This document shows, in pieces, positions 25,040 to 34,309 of a stretch of DNA of 64,000 nucleotides. The stretch's first letter is position 1. Every line of letters begins with the position of its first letter. A program made the position numbers and the translations under genes. This DNA comes from Paenibacillus silvisoli (GTDB lineage Bacteria; Bacillota; Bacilli; Paenibacillales; Paenibacillaceae): the NCBI RefSeq assembly GCF_030866765.1, contig NZ_CP133017.1:2524001-2588000 (forward strand), given 5' to 3'. The notes under the pieces are model-generated. The model made no database searches. It worked only from the letters and a program-made list of their open reading frames with translations, and had not been told where the DNA came from.

Positions 25040-25692
25040 AGCCGATGAAAATATCCGAAGCGGTCGTTCGCAGACTTCCGGTTTATTTGCAGGTGCTGAA
25101 CGACTTGAACATGCGCGATGTTCAGACGGTTTCATCGCAGGAGCTTGGCAACAAGCTGGATCTGAATCCGGCTCAAATCCGCAAGGATCTTGCTTATTTC
25201 GGCGATTTCGGGCGAAAAGGGATCGGCTACGACGTCACGTATCTCATCGAGAAAATCCGTCAGATCCTGAAGCTCGATCAGCCGTTGAACGTCGGCTTGG
25301 TCGGTGCCGGCAATTTGGGCCGCGCATTGTGCAACTATAATACGTATTTGAAAGACAATATGAAAATAACGGCCGTGTTCGACGTTCATCCGTCGATGAT
25401 CGGCGCTTCCATAAACGGGCTCTCCGTGCTGCCGATGGATAAGCTAAAGGAAACGGTAGCGAATTGCAACATTCGCATCGGCATTATTACGGTACCGGCC
25501 ATCGAGGCGCAGAACGTTGCGGATAAGTTCGTGGAAGCGGGCGTTGACGGCATTTTGAACTTTGCGCCGACCATACTTCGCGTGCCGGATAACGTGCGCA
25601 TCCATTACGCGAACTTCACGACCGAGCTGCTGAGCTTGGCGTATTACTTGGATGAAGAAGGGGAAGACGAGAATGAAACGGTTATGGATTGA
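25036..25692 (+). CDS. rex: Redox-sensing transcriptional repressor Rex
   Basis: NADH/NAD+ sensor repressing fermentation and respiration genes. Seen: N-terminal winged helix with SSQELGNKLDLNPAQIRKDLAYFGDFGRKGIGY (recognition helix residues about 30-60), then Rossmann NAD-binding VGLVGAGNLGRAL, DVHP, and the C-terminal domain-swapped helix ELLSLAYYLDE. 218 aa. ATGA overlap with dinG. mtaD starts within its last codons. Plausible targets in the window would be qcr and hbd-ackA, but no clear Rex box was found there. Confidence 0.95.
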   Translation: MKPMKISEAVVRRLPVYLQVLNDLNMRDVQTVSSQELGNKLDLNPAQIRKDLAYFGDFGRKGIGYDVTYLIEKIRQILKLDQPLNVGLVGAGNLGRALCNYNTYLKDNMKITAVFDVHPSMIGASINGLSVLPMDKLKETVANCNIRIGIITVPAIEAQNVADKFVEAGVDGILNFAPTILRVPDNVRIHYANFTTELLSLAYYLDEEGEDENETVMD

Positions 25693-26974
25693 GAACGGCA
25701 CCTTCGTAACGATGGACGATGAGCGTCCCGTCGTGAAAGGGCATATGGTCGTGGAAGGCGACACGATCCTTTATCTGGACGAGCAAGCGCCCGATCCGGA
25801 ACCGGCGGGCGCGGAGCGCGTTGACGGTAAAGGGCTTGTCTTTATGCCGGGTTTGATTAATACGCACGGCCATGCGGCAATGTCGCTCCTTCGCGGCTAT
25901 TCCGACGACGAAGCTCTGCAAGTATGGCTGGAGCAGAAGATGTGGCCGATGGAAGGCAAATATACGGACGAGGACGCGCGGTGGGGAACGGCGCTGGCCG
26001 TGGCCGAGATGCTGAAATCCGGGACGACGACGTTCGTCGACATGTACGACCGGATGCATATCGTGGCAGAAGTCGTTGAGCAATCAGGTATGCGCGCGCT
26101 ACTGACGCGCGGCGTGATCGGGCTTTGCCCGCCGGACGTGCAAACGGCTAAGCTCGAGGAAGCGAAGCGGTTCGCGCGCGATTGGAATGGCCGGGCGAAC
26201 GGCCGTATTCGCACGATGCTGTCGCCGCACGCGCCATATACCTGCCCTCCGGATTACATAGCGCGCATCGTGGAAGCGGCGAACGAATTGAATCTGCCGC
26301 TGCATACGCATATGTCGGAAACGGCTGCGGAAGTGCAGTTTAACGTGAACGATTACGGCTGCCGTCCGGTCGAGCATCTGGACAAACTCGGCTTCTTCTC
26401 CCGTCCGGCGCTCGTGGCGCATGCCGTGCATCTGACGGATGAAGAAATCGCGCTGCTCGCGGAACGCGGCGTCAGCGTATCCCATAATCCTGCCAGCAAC
26501 CTGAAGCTCGCGAGCGGCGTCGCGCGCGTGCCTGAGCTGTTGAAAGCAGGCGTGACCGTGTCGCTCGGCACGGACAGCGCGGCGAGCAACAACAACCTGG
26601 ATCTGTTCGACGAAATCCGTTTGGCGTCGCTGATTCACAAAGGCGTATCCGGCGATCCGACTGCGGTTCCGGCTTGGGAAGCGCTGAAGCTCGGCACGGT
26701 ATATGGCGCGCGCGCGATTTGGCAAGAGGAGCGGCTCGGTATGCTCAAGCCGGGCATGAAGGCCGACTTTATCGCCCTGAATATCGAGCAGCCGCATTTC
26801 TACCCGCAAACGGAAATCGTTTCGCATCTCGTCTATGCCGGCTCCGGCCGCGACGTCGTTCATGTCTGGGTGGACGGCGAGCAGGTCGTGAAGCAGGGAG
26901 AATGCGTATTCCTGGATGAAGCGCAAATTCTCGCCGAGGCGCAGCGCTGCTTCGAAAGGCTGCTCTCCAGCTAA
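25673..26974 (+). CDS. mtaD: 5-methylthioadenosine/S-adenosylhomocysteine deaminase
   Basis: Amidohydrolase-superfamily metal enzyme deaminating MTA/SAH to inosyl products. Seen: the metal-binding PGLINTHGHAAM (H-x-H), SPHAPYTCPP, HTHMSET, AHAVHL and the final metal Asp in GTDSAASNN. 433 aa. ATG 25652 lies inside rex without SD; ATG 25673 is about 10 nt after AAGGGG and gives the usual MKRLWIENG start. Overlaps rex by 20 nt and ypmB by 1 nt (TAATG). Confidence 0.92.
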   Translation: MKRLWIENGTFVTMDDERPVVKGHMVVEGDTILYLDEQAPDPEPAGAERVDGKGLVFMPGLINTHGHAAMSLLRGYSDDEALQVWLEQKMWPMEGKYTDEDARWGTALAVAEMLKSGTTTFVDMYDRMHIVAEVVEQSGMRALLTRGVIGLCPPDVQTAKLEEAKRFARDWNGRANGRIRTMLSPHAPYTCPPDYIARIVEAANELNLPLHTHMSETAAEVQFNVNDYGCRPVEHLDKLGFFSRPALVAHAVHLTDEEIALLAERGVSVSHNPASNLKLASGVARVPELLKAGVTVSLGTDSAASNNNLDLFDEIRLASLIHKGVSGDPTAVPAWEALKLGTVYGARAIWQEERLGMLKPGMKADFIALNIEQPHFYPQTEIVSHLVYAGSGRDVVHVWVDGEQVVKQGECVFLDEAQILAEAQRCFERLLSS

Positions 26975-27495
26975 TGCGCGCCAATCGACGCAAACGACCG
27001 CCGGTCATGACGCCGGGCCGGTGGATCGCGCTATCGTCGGTCGTCATCATCGTCATTCTTGTTTTGCTTAATTGGTATTACCGTTCGGTGCAGTCGCCGG
27101 TTTGGCTGGAAGAATCGGCGGCCGAATCGGAAGCGAAAGACCGCGGAAGCTTGAGCAGCGTGGACAGCTCTTATCATTACGTTTGGGACGACCCGGTTTG
27201 GGTCGTGAAGGGCAAGGACCAAAACGGTGACACCACCTATGTATGGCTGAAGCAAAACGAATCGATCACGCTGCGTGCCGACCAAGGGGTTACCAAAGCC
27301 GTCATGAAAGAACGGTTTTTGGCCGATAAGCCCGATGCGTCCATCTCGCATATGAAGCTCGGTTTGTTCGGCGGCGAGCCGGTTTGGGAAGTATACTATT
27401 CACGCAAGCAGGCCGGCGAAACGAACTCTTATTATGAATTTTACCGGTTCAGAGACGGTTCGTTTCTGATTACGTACAAGCTGCCCGCACGATAA
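26974..27495 (+). CDS. ypmB: YpmB-like membrane-anchored protein (DUF5590)
   Basis: Single-pass protein: short basic N-terminus, membrane segment at about residues 18-37 (IALSSVVIIVILVLLNWYY), then an external alpha/beta domain with two PepSY-like halves (WVVKGKDQNGDTTYVWLKQN and EPVWEVYYSRKQ...). 173 aa. Same position as B. subtilis ypmB upstream of asnS, but aspB, expected next, is replaced by four other genes. Start ATG overlaps the mtaD stop. Function unknown. Confidence 0.85.
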   Translation: MRANRRKRPPVMTPGRWIALSSVVIIVILVLLNWYYRSVQSPVWLEESAAESEAKDRGSLSSVDSSYHYVWDDPVWVVKGKDQNGDTTYVWLKQNESITLRADQGVTKAVMKERFLADKPDASISHMKLGLFGGEPVWEVYYSRKQAGETNSYYEFYRFRDGSFLITYKLPAR

Positions 27496-27631
27496 GCAAG
27501 CGAAGCAAGTTCGACCAGTGTTCCCTTTTATTACACGCCCTCGGCATCGGTACGTTGTGATATACTTTCGTATAGCAGCAGTTGATAGACGAAAGTGCAG
27601 CGCAAATCGTTCGATGAAGGGGGCTTTTTGC

Positions 27632-28165
27632 ATGAAAATCCGTTTGATTCCTACCGTACTGACAGCCGTCATTTCCGCTGGCTTGCTGATCGGCGGCTGG
27701 TACGTCCACCGCAGCGTGGCGACGGTCGGTCCATTGGAACGTATTGTTGCCGAGACGCCAGGCGTCATTGCGGGAGAGCCGGTCATTGACCGCAGCTCCG
27801 TTACGATAGCATTAAAGCTGGACCGCCAAGCGAATTTGCGGAACATTTACGATACGATCGCTACGAAGGGCGAAGACATGATCGGGAAACGCGAACTGAA
27901 GCTTGATTTCGAAGACAACGGCTCGAAGGAGCTTGACGACGTGTGGGCATCGATTCTGTTCGATATCGCGCAGGCGATGGATCACCGCAATTATGCCGAA
28001 ATTCCGGAGACGATGAAGGACGTGCAAGCGAAGCATGCCGGCATCGAAGCAAGCTCGGAAATGGATGACGTAAACGTCTATATTACGCTTAAAAACAGCA
28101 AGTCCGTGAAGCATATCGTCCTGCCTCGTACGCCGAACACGATAGGAGCGTGGCCGAATGTTTAA
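27632..28165 (+). CDS. Small N-terminally anchored protein, candidate partner of the FtsH-like protease
   Basis: Not recognised. 177 aa: a membrane or signal-anchor segment at about residues 5-24 (LIPTVLTAVISAGLLIGGWYV) and then a soluble, charged domain of about 150 residues predicted extracytoplasmic, with alternating strands and helices (VTIALKLDRQANLRNIYDTIA, LDDVWASILFDIAQAMDH, MDDVNVYITLKNSKSVKHIVL). SD AAGGGGG (27617-27623) sets ATG 27632; an upstream TTG-initiated frame is rejected. It overlaps the FtsH-like gene by 8 nt, strong evidence of joint translation and possibly joint function. Confidence 0.75.
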   Translation: MKIRLIPTVLTAVISAGLLIGGWYVHRSVATVGPLERIVAETPGVIAGEPVIDRSSVTIALKLDRQANLRNIYDTIATKGEDMIGKRELKLDFEDNGSKELDDVWASILFDIAQAMDHRNYAEIPETMKDVQAKHAGIEASSEMDDVNVYITLKNSKSVKHIVLPRTPNTIGAWPNV

Positions 28166-29678
28166 GTATGGGAAAGAAATGGCGATCGGCTTCGTGCCGG
28201 TCTTGCTTTTATTTTTGCAGTTTTATGTCGGCGTCAATACGATCCCGCTCGTTCTGCTTGCCGCGCTCGTCGGGGGCTTGCTCTATATGGCAAAATCCCG
28301 CGGCCATCTCGCAATGGCAGGCGGCGGAAGCAAAGCGAAATCCCGCCCGCCGAAGCCGATGTCGTTCGAACAGATCGGCGGCCAGGACCGGGCGAAGCAG
28401 GAGCTCGTCGAAGCGCTTGATTTTCTGATCCATGTCGATCAAATCAAGAAGTTCGGTATCCGTCCCCTGAAAGGGATCTTGCTGACCGGTCCTCCGGGAA
28501 CGGGCAAGACGCTGCTGGCTAAAGCGGCCGCGCATTACACGAACTCCGCGTACGTGGCTGCATCCGGCTCCGAGTTCGTGGAAATGTACGTCGGCGTCGG
28601 CGCGAGCCGCATCCGCGACATGTTCAAGGAAGCCCGCCAGCTGGCGGCCAAGCAAGGCAAGGACAGCGCCGTAATCTTCATCGACGAGATCGATGTCATC
28701 GGCGGGAAGCGGGACGGCGGCCAGCAGCGCGAGTACGACCAAACGCTGAACCAGCTGCTTACAGAGCTGGACGGCATTCATACGTCCGATACGCCGCGGA
28801 TTTTGCTGATCGGCGCGACGAACCGCAAAGAAATGCTCGACAGCGCGCTTCTGCGCCCGGGCCGCTTTGACCGTCATATCGCGGTCGATCTGCCGGATAA
28901 GAAAGGCCGCGCGCATATTTTGGGCATTCATGCGAAGAACAAGCCGTTGCATGAAGAGGATGTCAACCTCGACAAGATCGCCGAGGAGTCGTTCGGCTTC
29001 TCGGGCGCGCAGCTCGAGAGCGTGATGAACGAAGCCGCGATCTATGCGATGCGCGAAGAATCCGAACTGATTCATCAGCGCCATCTGTCGATGGCGATCG
29101 ATAAAGTGATGATGGGCGAGCGGACGGACCGCGAAGCGACGAACGAGGAACGCGAACGCGTCGCGCTTCACGAGCTGGGCCATGCGATTGCAGCCGAGCT
29201 CGTCCGCCCGGGCAGCGTATCGCAGGTCGCGCTGCTGCCGCGGGGCCAGGCGCTCGGCTATGTGCGGCATAATCCGCAGCAGGACAAATATTTGTACACG
29301 AAAGGCTTTTTGGAAGGGCAAATCATGATCGCGCTCGGCGGCGCCGCCGCGGAAGAAATGTTTTACGGCGGCCGCAGCACAGGGTCGAGAGGCGACTTTG
29401 ACCAAGCGATGAACATCGTCCGCTCGATGGTCGAGTCGGGTCTGACCGACCTTGGCATTATCGACAATTCGATGATGACGCCTGACAAATGGGCGGACGT
29501 GAACGGCCGTATTCTGAACGAGCTGATGGAGCGGGTGAAGTCGATGCTGGAAGCGAACCGCCACGTGTTCACGTCCTCTCTGGACGTGCTCGTACGCGAG
29601 GAAACATTAAGCGGAGACCGGTTCCGCAGCTTGCTCGGTCACGCGGCAACACCGGATCAGCTGCTGCTTGCGCAATAA
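28158..29678 (+). CDS. Compact FtsH-like AAA+ zinc metalloprotease
   Basis: Membrane-anchored ATP-dependent protease of the FtsH/M41 type. Seen: two closely spaced membrane segments within the first 45 residues with almost no external loop; AAA domain with Walker A GPPGTGKT (111-118), Walker B VIFIDEID (about 171-178), pore loop FVEMYVG, second region of homology [22 protein letters not shown]; zinc motif HELGH (338-342) and a third-ligand Asp in GDFDQA (about 412). The active site is complete. At 506 aa it is shorter than canonical FtsH (about 640) because the external domain and the C-terminal tail are missing. It is a paralogue, not the housekeeping FtsH, judged by context. SD AGGAGC lies 8 nt before ATG. 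Confidence 0.9.
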   Translation: MFKYGKEMAIGFVPVLLLFLQFYVGVNTIPLVLLAALVGGLLYMAKSRGHLAMAGGGSKAKSRPPKPMSFEQIGGQDRAKQELVEALDFLIHVDQIKKFGIRPLKGILLTGPPGTGKTLLAKAAAHYTNSAYVAASGSEFVEMYVGVGASRIRDMFKEARQLAAKQGKDSAVIFIDEIDVIGGKRDGGQQREYDQTLNQLLTELDGIHTSDTPRILLIGATNRKEMLDSALLRPGRFDRHIAVDLPDKKGRAHILGIHAKNKPLHEEDVNLDKIAEESFGFSGAQLESVMNEAAIYAMREESELIHQRHLSMAIDKVMMGERTDREATNEERERVALHELGHAIAAELVRPGSVSQVALLPRGQALGYVRHNPQQDKYLYTKGFLEGQIMIALGGAAAEEMFYGGRSTGSRGDFDQAMNIVRSMVESGLTDLGIIDNSMMTPDKWADVNGRILNELMERVKSMLEANRHVFTSSLDVLVREETLSGDRFRSLLGHAATPDQLLLAQ

Positions 29679-29689
29679 GGGTCTGCATG

Positions 29690-29711
29690 GAAGGCGGAGC
29701 GCTCCGCCTTC
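29690..29711 (+). terminator. Palindromic hairpin after the FtsH-like gene
   Basis: Perfect 11-bp inverted repeat, GAAGGCGGAGC against GCTCCGCCTTC, with no spacer, followed by a weak TTATTT tract. Probable terminator of the mtaD-ypmB-protease transcript. Confidence 0.6.
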
Positions 29712-29737
29712 TTATTTGCGTGTAAAAAAGGTATAAT
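29709..29737 (+). promoter_or_regulatory. Possible promoter of hbd-ackA
   Basis: TATAAT at 29732-29737 with a poor -35 (TTCTTA, 29709-29714) at 17-bp spacing, 30 bp before the hbd start. Confidence 0.35.
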
Positions 29738-29767
29738 AAACGGTGGAACTACTGGAGGTGTGATCGT

Positions 29768-30643
29768 TTGACAGCAGTGCGGAAAGCAGGCGTCGTCGGA
29801 GCCGGAACGATGGGACAGGGCATATGCGAAATGCTCGCCTTTAACGGCCTGGACGTCTACATGATTGAAAGAGACAGCGAGAGGCTGCAGCATGCGATCG
29901 GCATGATTGAACAAAGCTTGGACAAGCAAATGGAGCGCTGGGCGCTGACTTCGGCGGAGAAGAAGCTGGTCATGAACCGGATTCAACTGAAGGAGCAGCT
30001 GAGCGACTTGGCCGATTGCGAGCTTGTCATTGAAACGATAACGGAGGATTTGGACAACAAGCTGGATATATTCAAGGAGTTGGATCAAATTTGCGCGCCG
30101 TCTGTTATACTTGCGAGCAATACGTCGACACTGAGCTTAACGGAGCTTGCAAGCGTAACAAGCCATCCGGAGCGCGTCATCGGCATGCATTTCGTCTATC
30201 CGGTAAGCAAGACGGACTTGGTGGAAATCGTGCGCGGGCTAAAAACGTCGGATGATACGTTCGAGAAAACGCGGCATTTTGTCGAGAGTACGATACATAA
30301 GAAAGGCGTCATGGTCTTTGAATCGCCGGGCTTCGTCACGACGCGGCTCATTTGCCTATTCATCAACGAGGCGCTGCACGTGCTTGAGGAAGGCGTAGCT
30401 TCCGCCGACGACATCGACAGCGCCATGCGGATCGGCTACTCGTTCCAGCACGGGCCGTTCGAAATGGCGGACCGGTTCGGGCTTGATGCGGTGCTTGCCG
30501 CGCTGGAGCGGATGTTCCGGGAGTACGGGGAGCTGAAATACCGGCCTTCGTTCATTTTGAAAAAAATGGTCCGGGGCGGACAGCTCGGCGTCAAGAGCGG
30601 CGCCGGCTTCTTCCATTACGACAAGGACGGAGGACGGGTATGA
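29768..30643 (+). CDS. hbd: 3-hydroxyacyl-CoA dehydrogenase (3-hydroxybutyryl-CoA dehydrogenase type)
   Basis: NAD(P)-dependent oxidation/reduction at the 3-hydroxyacyl-CoA position. Seen: Rossmann GVVGAGTMGQGICEM, ASNTSTLSLTELAS with the catalytic Ser, the catalytic His in IGMHFVYPV, and a C-terminal helical domain with GFVTTRLICLFINEAL and QHGPFEMADRFGLD. 291 aa, single-function size. TTG start, set by GGAGGTG (29754-29760). It overlaps ackA by 4 nt, suggesting a fermentative or short-chain acyl-CoA module; the exact substrate is inferred. Confidence 0.9.
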   Translation: MTAVRKAGVVGAGTMGQGICEMLAFNGLDVYMIERDSERLQHAIGMIEQSLDKQMERWALTSAEKKLVMNRIQLKEQLSDLADCELVIETITEDLDNKLDIFKELDQICAPSVILASNTSTLSLTELASVTSHPERVIGMHFVYPVSKTDLVEIVRGLKTSDDTFEKTRHFVESTIHKKGVMVFESPGFVTTRLICLFINEALHVLEEGVASADDIDSAMRIGYSFQHGPFEMADRFGLDAVLAALERMFREYGELKYRPSFILKKMVRGGQLGVKSGAGFFHYDKDGGRV

Positions 30644-31839
30644 TCATTCTCGTCATGAACGCGGGAAGCTCCTCTTTGAAATACCAGATTTACGACATGA
30701 CCAATGAATCCGTCTTGGCGCAAGGCCGCGTCGAGCGGATCGGCATGGAGGATTCCATTCTGACGCATGAGCCGGAAGGCGGCGTCGAAGTAAACCGCGT
30801 CAGCGAAATTCTGGACCATAACGAAGCGGTTCGGAAAGTTAGCGGCATGCTGACGCATCGCGAGCACGGCGTGCTGAAGTCGCTGGACGAAATTAATGCG
30901 GTCGGCCACCGGGTCGTGCACGGCGGGGAGAGCTTTAAGCAATCAACGCTCGTCACGGATGAGGTCAAGAAGGAAATCCGCCGATTGTTCGACCTGGCGC
31001 CTTTGCATAATCCGCCGGCCATGATGGGCATTACGGCGGTGGAGCTGAACCTTCCGAACGTGCCGCAGGTCGTCGTGTTCGATACGGCTTTCCATCAGAC
31101 GATGCCGATGGAGTCGTTCTTGTATCCGATTCCGATGGTGCTCTACCGGAGGCACAAAATCAGACGGTACGGGTTTCACGGCACGTCGCACAATTACGTC
31201 AGCAAGCTGGCGGCGGAGAAGCTTGGCAGACCGTTGAACGAGCTGAAGATCGTCACCTGCCATATCGGAAACGGCGCCAGCTGCGCGGCGATTCTGCATG
31301 GCAAATCGTTCGACACGAGCATGGGATTGACGCCGCTCGAAGGGCTGATGATGGGCACGCGGAGCGGCGACTTGGACCCGGCCATCGTACCGTTTACGAT
31401 GAACAAAGAAGAGCTCACGCTGGGCGAAGTGAACTCCATGCTGAACAAGCACAGCGGCCTGATGGCGATCAGCGGCATCAGCAGCGACATGCGCGAAATC
31501 GTAGCGGCCAAGGACGAAGGCGACAAGCACGCGCAGCTCGCGTTCGATATGTACACGTACCGGCTGCGCAAATATATCGGCGCCTACGCGGCGGCGATGA
31601 ACGGCTTGGATGCGGTCGTATTTACGGCCGGCGTCGGCGAGAACTCGTCACCGGTCCGCAAAGCGGTCTGCGAGCAGCTGACCTTCCTCGGCATCGAGCT
31701 TGATGAGGCGCGCAACGAGGAGCGGTCGAAGGATGTGCGCTACATCACGAAGGACGGCTCGCGCGTCAGCGTCCTGGTCGTGCCGACGAATGAGGAGCTG
31801 CTGATTGCTAGGGATACTTATGAGATCGTGAAGGGGTAG
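30640..31839 (+). CDS. ackA: Acetate kinase
   Basis: ASKHA-fold kinase interconverting acetyl phosphate plus ADP with acetate plus ATP. Seen: VMNAGSSSLKYQIY at the N-terminus, GHRVVHGGESF, FDTAFHQTMP, RYGFHGTSHNYV, CHIGNGASCAAI, MGLTPLEGLMMGTRSGDLDP and the C-terminal FTAGVGENS. 399 aa. The motifs favour acetate over butyrate kinase. Coupled to hbd through ATGA. An ackA-hbd pair is not the usual pta-ackA arrangement. Confidence 0.94.
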   Translation: MIILVMNAGSSSLKYQIYDMTNESVLAQGRVERIGMEDSILTHEPEGGVEVNRVSEILDHNEAVRKVSGMLTHREHGVLKSLDEINAVGHRVVHGGESFKQSTLVTDEVKKEIRRLFDLAPLHNPPAMMGITAVELNLPNVPQVVVFDTAFHQTMPMESFLYPIPMVLYRRHKIRRYGFHGTSHNYVSKLAAEKLGRPLNELKIVTCHIGNGASCAAILHGKSFDTSMGLTPLEGLMMGTRSGDLDPAIVPFTMNKEELTLGEVNSMLNKHSGLMAISGISSDMREIVAAKDEGDKHAQLAFDMYTYRLRKYIGAYAAAMNGLDAVVFTAGVGENSSPVRKAVCEQLTFLGIELDEARNEERSKDVRYITKDGSRVSVLVVPTNEELLIARDTYEIVKG

Positions 31840-32093
31840 TTTGTTTTAACGATACAGTCGAGAAGAGAGCGGAGCGGGCGGAATCGTTGTGGAGAAGCGC
31901 AAGCGTTCGTTTGCCACGGATGAATGTTTTGCACGGCGTTAGGCACGCAAAGCAATCATCCTTTGTAGTCCGGATTGCTACCGATAAAGAATTCAAATAA
32001 TCATAGCAATCTGGCTACAACAGCGATCGGAACAATGATCCGCACGCGCAGCGGCCTATTTCTCGAATTTATGATCCGAAAGGACGGATGAGT
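31840..32093. other. Gap between ackA and asnS
   Basis: About 250 bp without a gene. AGCAATC near 31956 can pair with GATTGCT near 31979, and TAGCAATCTGGCTA recurs nearby, so some structure is possible. No convincing promoter, T-box or terminator was seen. Confidence 0.4.
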
Positions 32094-33389
32094 ATGAAAA
32101 CATTAACGACGATCGGAAATTTGAAAGATTTTGCAGGACAATCGGTATGGCTCGGCTGCTGGCTGAACAATAAACGTTCGAGCGGTAAAATCCAGTTCCT
32201 GCAGCTGCGCGACGGTACTGGCTATGTGCAAGGCGTAGTCGTGAAGAGCGAGGTTGCCGAAGAGATTTGGAACGCGGCGAAAGAGCTGACCCAAGAGAGC
32301 TCGCTGTACGTGAAAGGGATCGTGCGCGAAGAGCCGCGCAGCCAATCCGGCTACGAGCTGACGGTCGAAGAGATCGAAATTATCCAAATTACGCAGGACT
32401 ACCCGATTACGCCGAAGGAGCACGGCATCGACTTTTTGATGGACCGCCGCCACCTCTGGCTGCGTTCGCCGAAGCAGCGGGCGATTCTCGTGATCCGCGC
32501 GGAAATTATCCGCTCGATTCAGCAGTTCTTCGACGAGCGGAGCTTTACGCTGGTGGATCCGCCGATTTTGACGCCTTCCTCGTGCGAAGGGACGACGAAC
32601 CTGTTCCATACGAAATATTTTGACGAGGACGCGTACTTGACGCAAAGCGGCCAGCTGTACATGGAAGCGGCAGCGATGGCGCTTGGCAAAGTCTATTCCT
32701 TCGGACCGACGTTCCGCGCCGAGAAATCGAAGACGCGCCGCCACTTGATCGAATTTTGGATGATCGAGCCGGAAATGGCGTTCGTCGACCACGAAGAAAA
32801 CCTGCGCGTGCAGGAGCAGTTCGTGTCGTTCGTCGTGCAAAACGTCGTGAAAAACTGCCGCAAAGAGCTTGAAACGATCGGCCGCGACATCAGCAAGCTG
32901 GAAAACATCGTGGCGCCGTTCCCTCGCATTACGTACGACGAGGCGATCGCATACCTGCAGGAGCAAAAGCACGAGATTCAGTGGGGCGAAGACTTCGGCG
33001 CGCCGCATGAAACGGCGATTGCCGAGAAATACGACCGTCCGGTGTTCATTACGCACTATCCGGCGTCGTTCAAAGCGTTCTACATGAAGCCGGACCCGAA
33101 CCGTCCGGAGGTCGTCCTTTGCGCGGATATGATCGCGCCGGAGGGCTACGGCGAAATTATCGGCGGCTCGCAGCGGATCGACGATCCGGAGCTGCTTGCA
33201 GAGCGCTTCAACGAGCATGAGCTGTCGACGGAAGCGTACCAATGGTACCTGGACCTGCGCAAATACGGCACGGTGCCGCACTCCGGCTTCGGCTTGGGGC
33301 TTGAGCGCACGGTTGCGTGGATTTGCGGCTTGGAGCACGTTCGCGAGACGATTCCGTTCCCGCGTCTGCTGTACCGTCTGTATCCGTAA
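32094..33389 (+). CDS. asnS: Asparaginyl-tRNA synthetase
   Basis: Class IIb aminoacyl-tRNA synthetase. Seen: N-terminal OB-fold anticodon domain ([29 protein letters not shown]), motif 2 region [25 protein letters not shown], and motif 3 [21 protein letters not shown]. 431 aa from ATG 32094, 9 nt after AAAGGA; ATG 32088 is too near the SD. In B. subtilis asnS is also followed by dnaD. Confidence 0.95.
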   Translation: MKTLTTIGNLKDFAGQSVWLGCWLNNKRSSGKIQFLQLRDGTGYVQGVVVKSEVAEEIWNAAKELTQESSLYVKGIVREEPRSQSGYELTVEEIEIIQITQDYPITPKEHGIDFLMDRRHLWLRSPKQRAILVIRAEIIRSIQQFFDERSFTLVDPPILTPSSCEGTTNLFHTKYFDEDAYLTQSGQLYMEAAAMALGKVYSFGPTFRAEKSKTRRHLIEFWMIEPEMAFVDHEENLRVQEQFVSFVVQNVVKNCRKELETIGRDISKLENIVAPFPRITYDEAIAYLQEQKHEIQWGEDFGAPHETAIAEKYDRPVFITHYPASFKAFYMKPDPNRPEVVLCADMIAPEGYGEIIGGSQRIDDPELLAERFNEHELSTEAYQWYLDLRKYGTVPHSGFGLGLERTVAWICGLEHVRETIPFPRLLYRLYP

Positions 33390-33410
33390 GCTGTAAAGGG
33401 GGAGCGAGCG

Positions 33411-34175
33411 GTGAAAACCGATATGTGGAAAGCCTATGCGCGCGGAATGGCCGCCGCCATGAACGGCGGCGGCGTGATGGTGCCGGCCGGTTTGCTGCGC
33501 GCTTACCGGGGCGTCGGGCTCACCGACACGGAAATGCTGCTCATTCTTCAGCTGATGACGTACCGCCAGGTTGAAGGCGTCGATTTTCCTACGCCGGAGC
33601 AGCTGGCGGAACGGCTTGGCATTTTGCCCAAGGCGGCGCATCAGCTGCTCAGCCGGTTGATGAAGGAAGGGCTGCTGACGATCGACGAGGAGCACGATCC
33701 GGTGAGCGGCATGCAATATGAGCGCTACAATTGGAACGGCTTTCTGATCCGCAGCGCGGAATGGCTCGCGGAGGAGGCGCGTCAGTCGTTTGAGAACGAC
33801 CGGGAGCAGCAGCAGCGTCCCAGTACGGCTGCCGGCTTTGGCAGAAGCGGTTCCGGAGGTGCGGGAGGCTCTGGCGGCGGCGGGCATATGGACGCGGGAG
33901 ATTGGCAGCAGTCCGATTTGTTCTCCGTCTTCGAGCAGGAGTTCGGACGGCCGTTATCGCCGATGGAGTGCGAGACGATCAGCGCCTGGGTCGACCAGGA
34001 CCGGTATCCGGACGAGCTGATCCGGTTCGCGCTGAAAGAAGCGGTGTTTGCGGGGAAGCTGCATTTTCGCTACATCGACCGGATTCTGATCGAATGGAGC
34101 CGCAACCGGGTCACCAACACGGATGAGGCAAAAGCGCATACGAATAAATTTCGCGGCGGCCGCGGGTCTGGATGA
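33411..34175 (+). CDS. dnaD: DnaD replication initiation protein
   Basis: Primosomal protein acting with DnaB and DnaI at origin and restart. Seen: an N-terminal winged-helix DDBH1 domain (PAGLLRAYRGVGLTDTEMLLILQLMTYRQ, TPEQLAERLGILPKAAHQLLSRLMKEGLL), a Gly/Ser-rich linker (SGSGGAGGSGGGG), and the C-terminal DDBH2 domain with the YxxxIxxxW-like core FRYIDRILIEWSRN. GTG start, 8 nt after GGGGG. 254 aa. The terminator stem covers its stop codon. nth, its neighbour in B. subtilis, is absent. Confidence 0.93.
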   Translation: MKTDMWKAYARGMAAAMNGGGVMVPAGLLRAYRGVGLTDTEMLLILQLMTYRQVEGVDFPTPEQLAERLGILPKAAHQLLSRLMKEGLLTIDEEHDPVSGMQYERYNWNGFLIRSAEWLAEEARQSFENDREQQQRPSTAAGFGRSGSGGAGGSGGGGHMDAGDWQQSDLFSVFEQEFGRPLSPMECETISAWVDQDRYPDELIRFALKEAVFAGKLHFRYIDRILIEWSRNRVTNTDEAKAHTNKFRGGRGSG

Positions 34176-34193
34176 CCTGCGGTTGCTTTTTTT
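34160..34193 (+). terminator. Terminator overlapping the dnaD stop
   Basis: CCGCGGGTC (34160-34168) pairs with GACCTGCGG (34174-34182) with one G-T wobble; loop 5 nt; seven T at 34187-34193. Confidence 0.85.
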
Positions 34194-34309
34194 ATTGGGC
34201 GGGTTTGTTCCAATCGGCAAAAACCCATTTGGGTCAAAGTGCATAAGCTGTAGTCTAAGCTGTGAGAGTGGACTCACCCCAAGGAAAGCGGAAAGGATGA
34301 GGAACAGCG

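Noticed and set aside
32103-33887. 594-codon antisense frame opposite asnS and dnaD
   Set aside because: Same reasoning: shadow of two confident genes, no SD and no domain.
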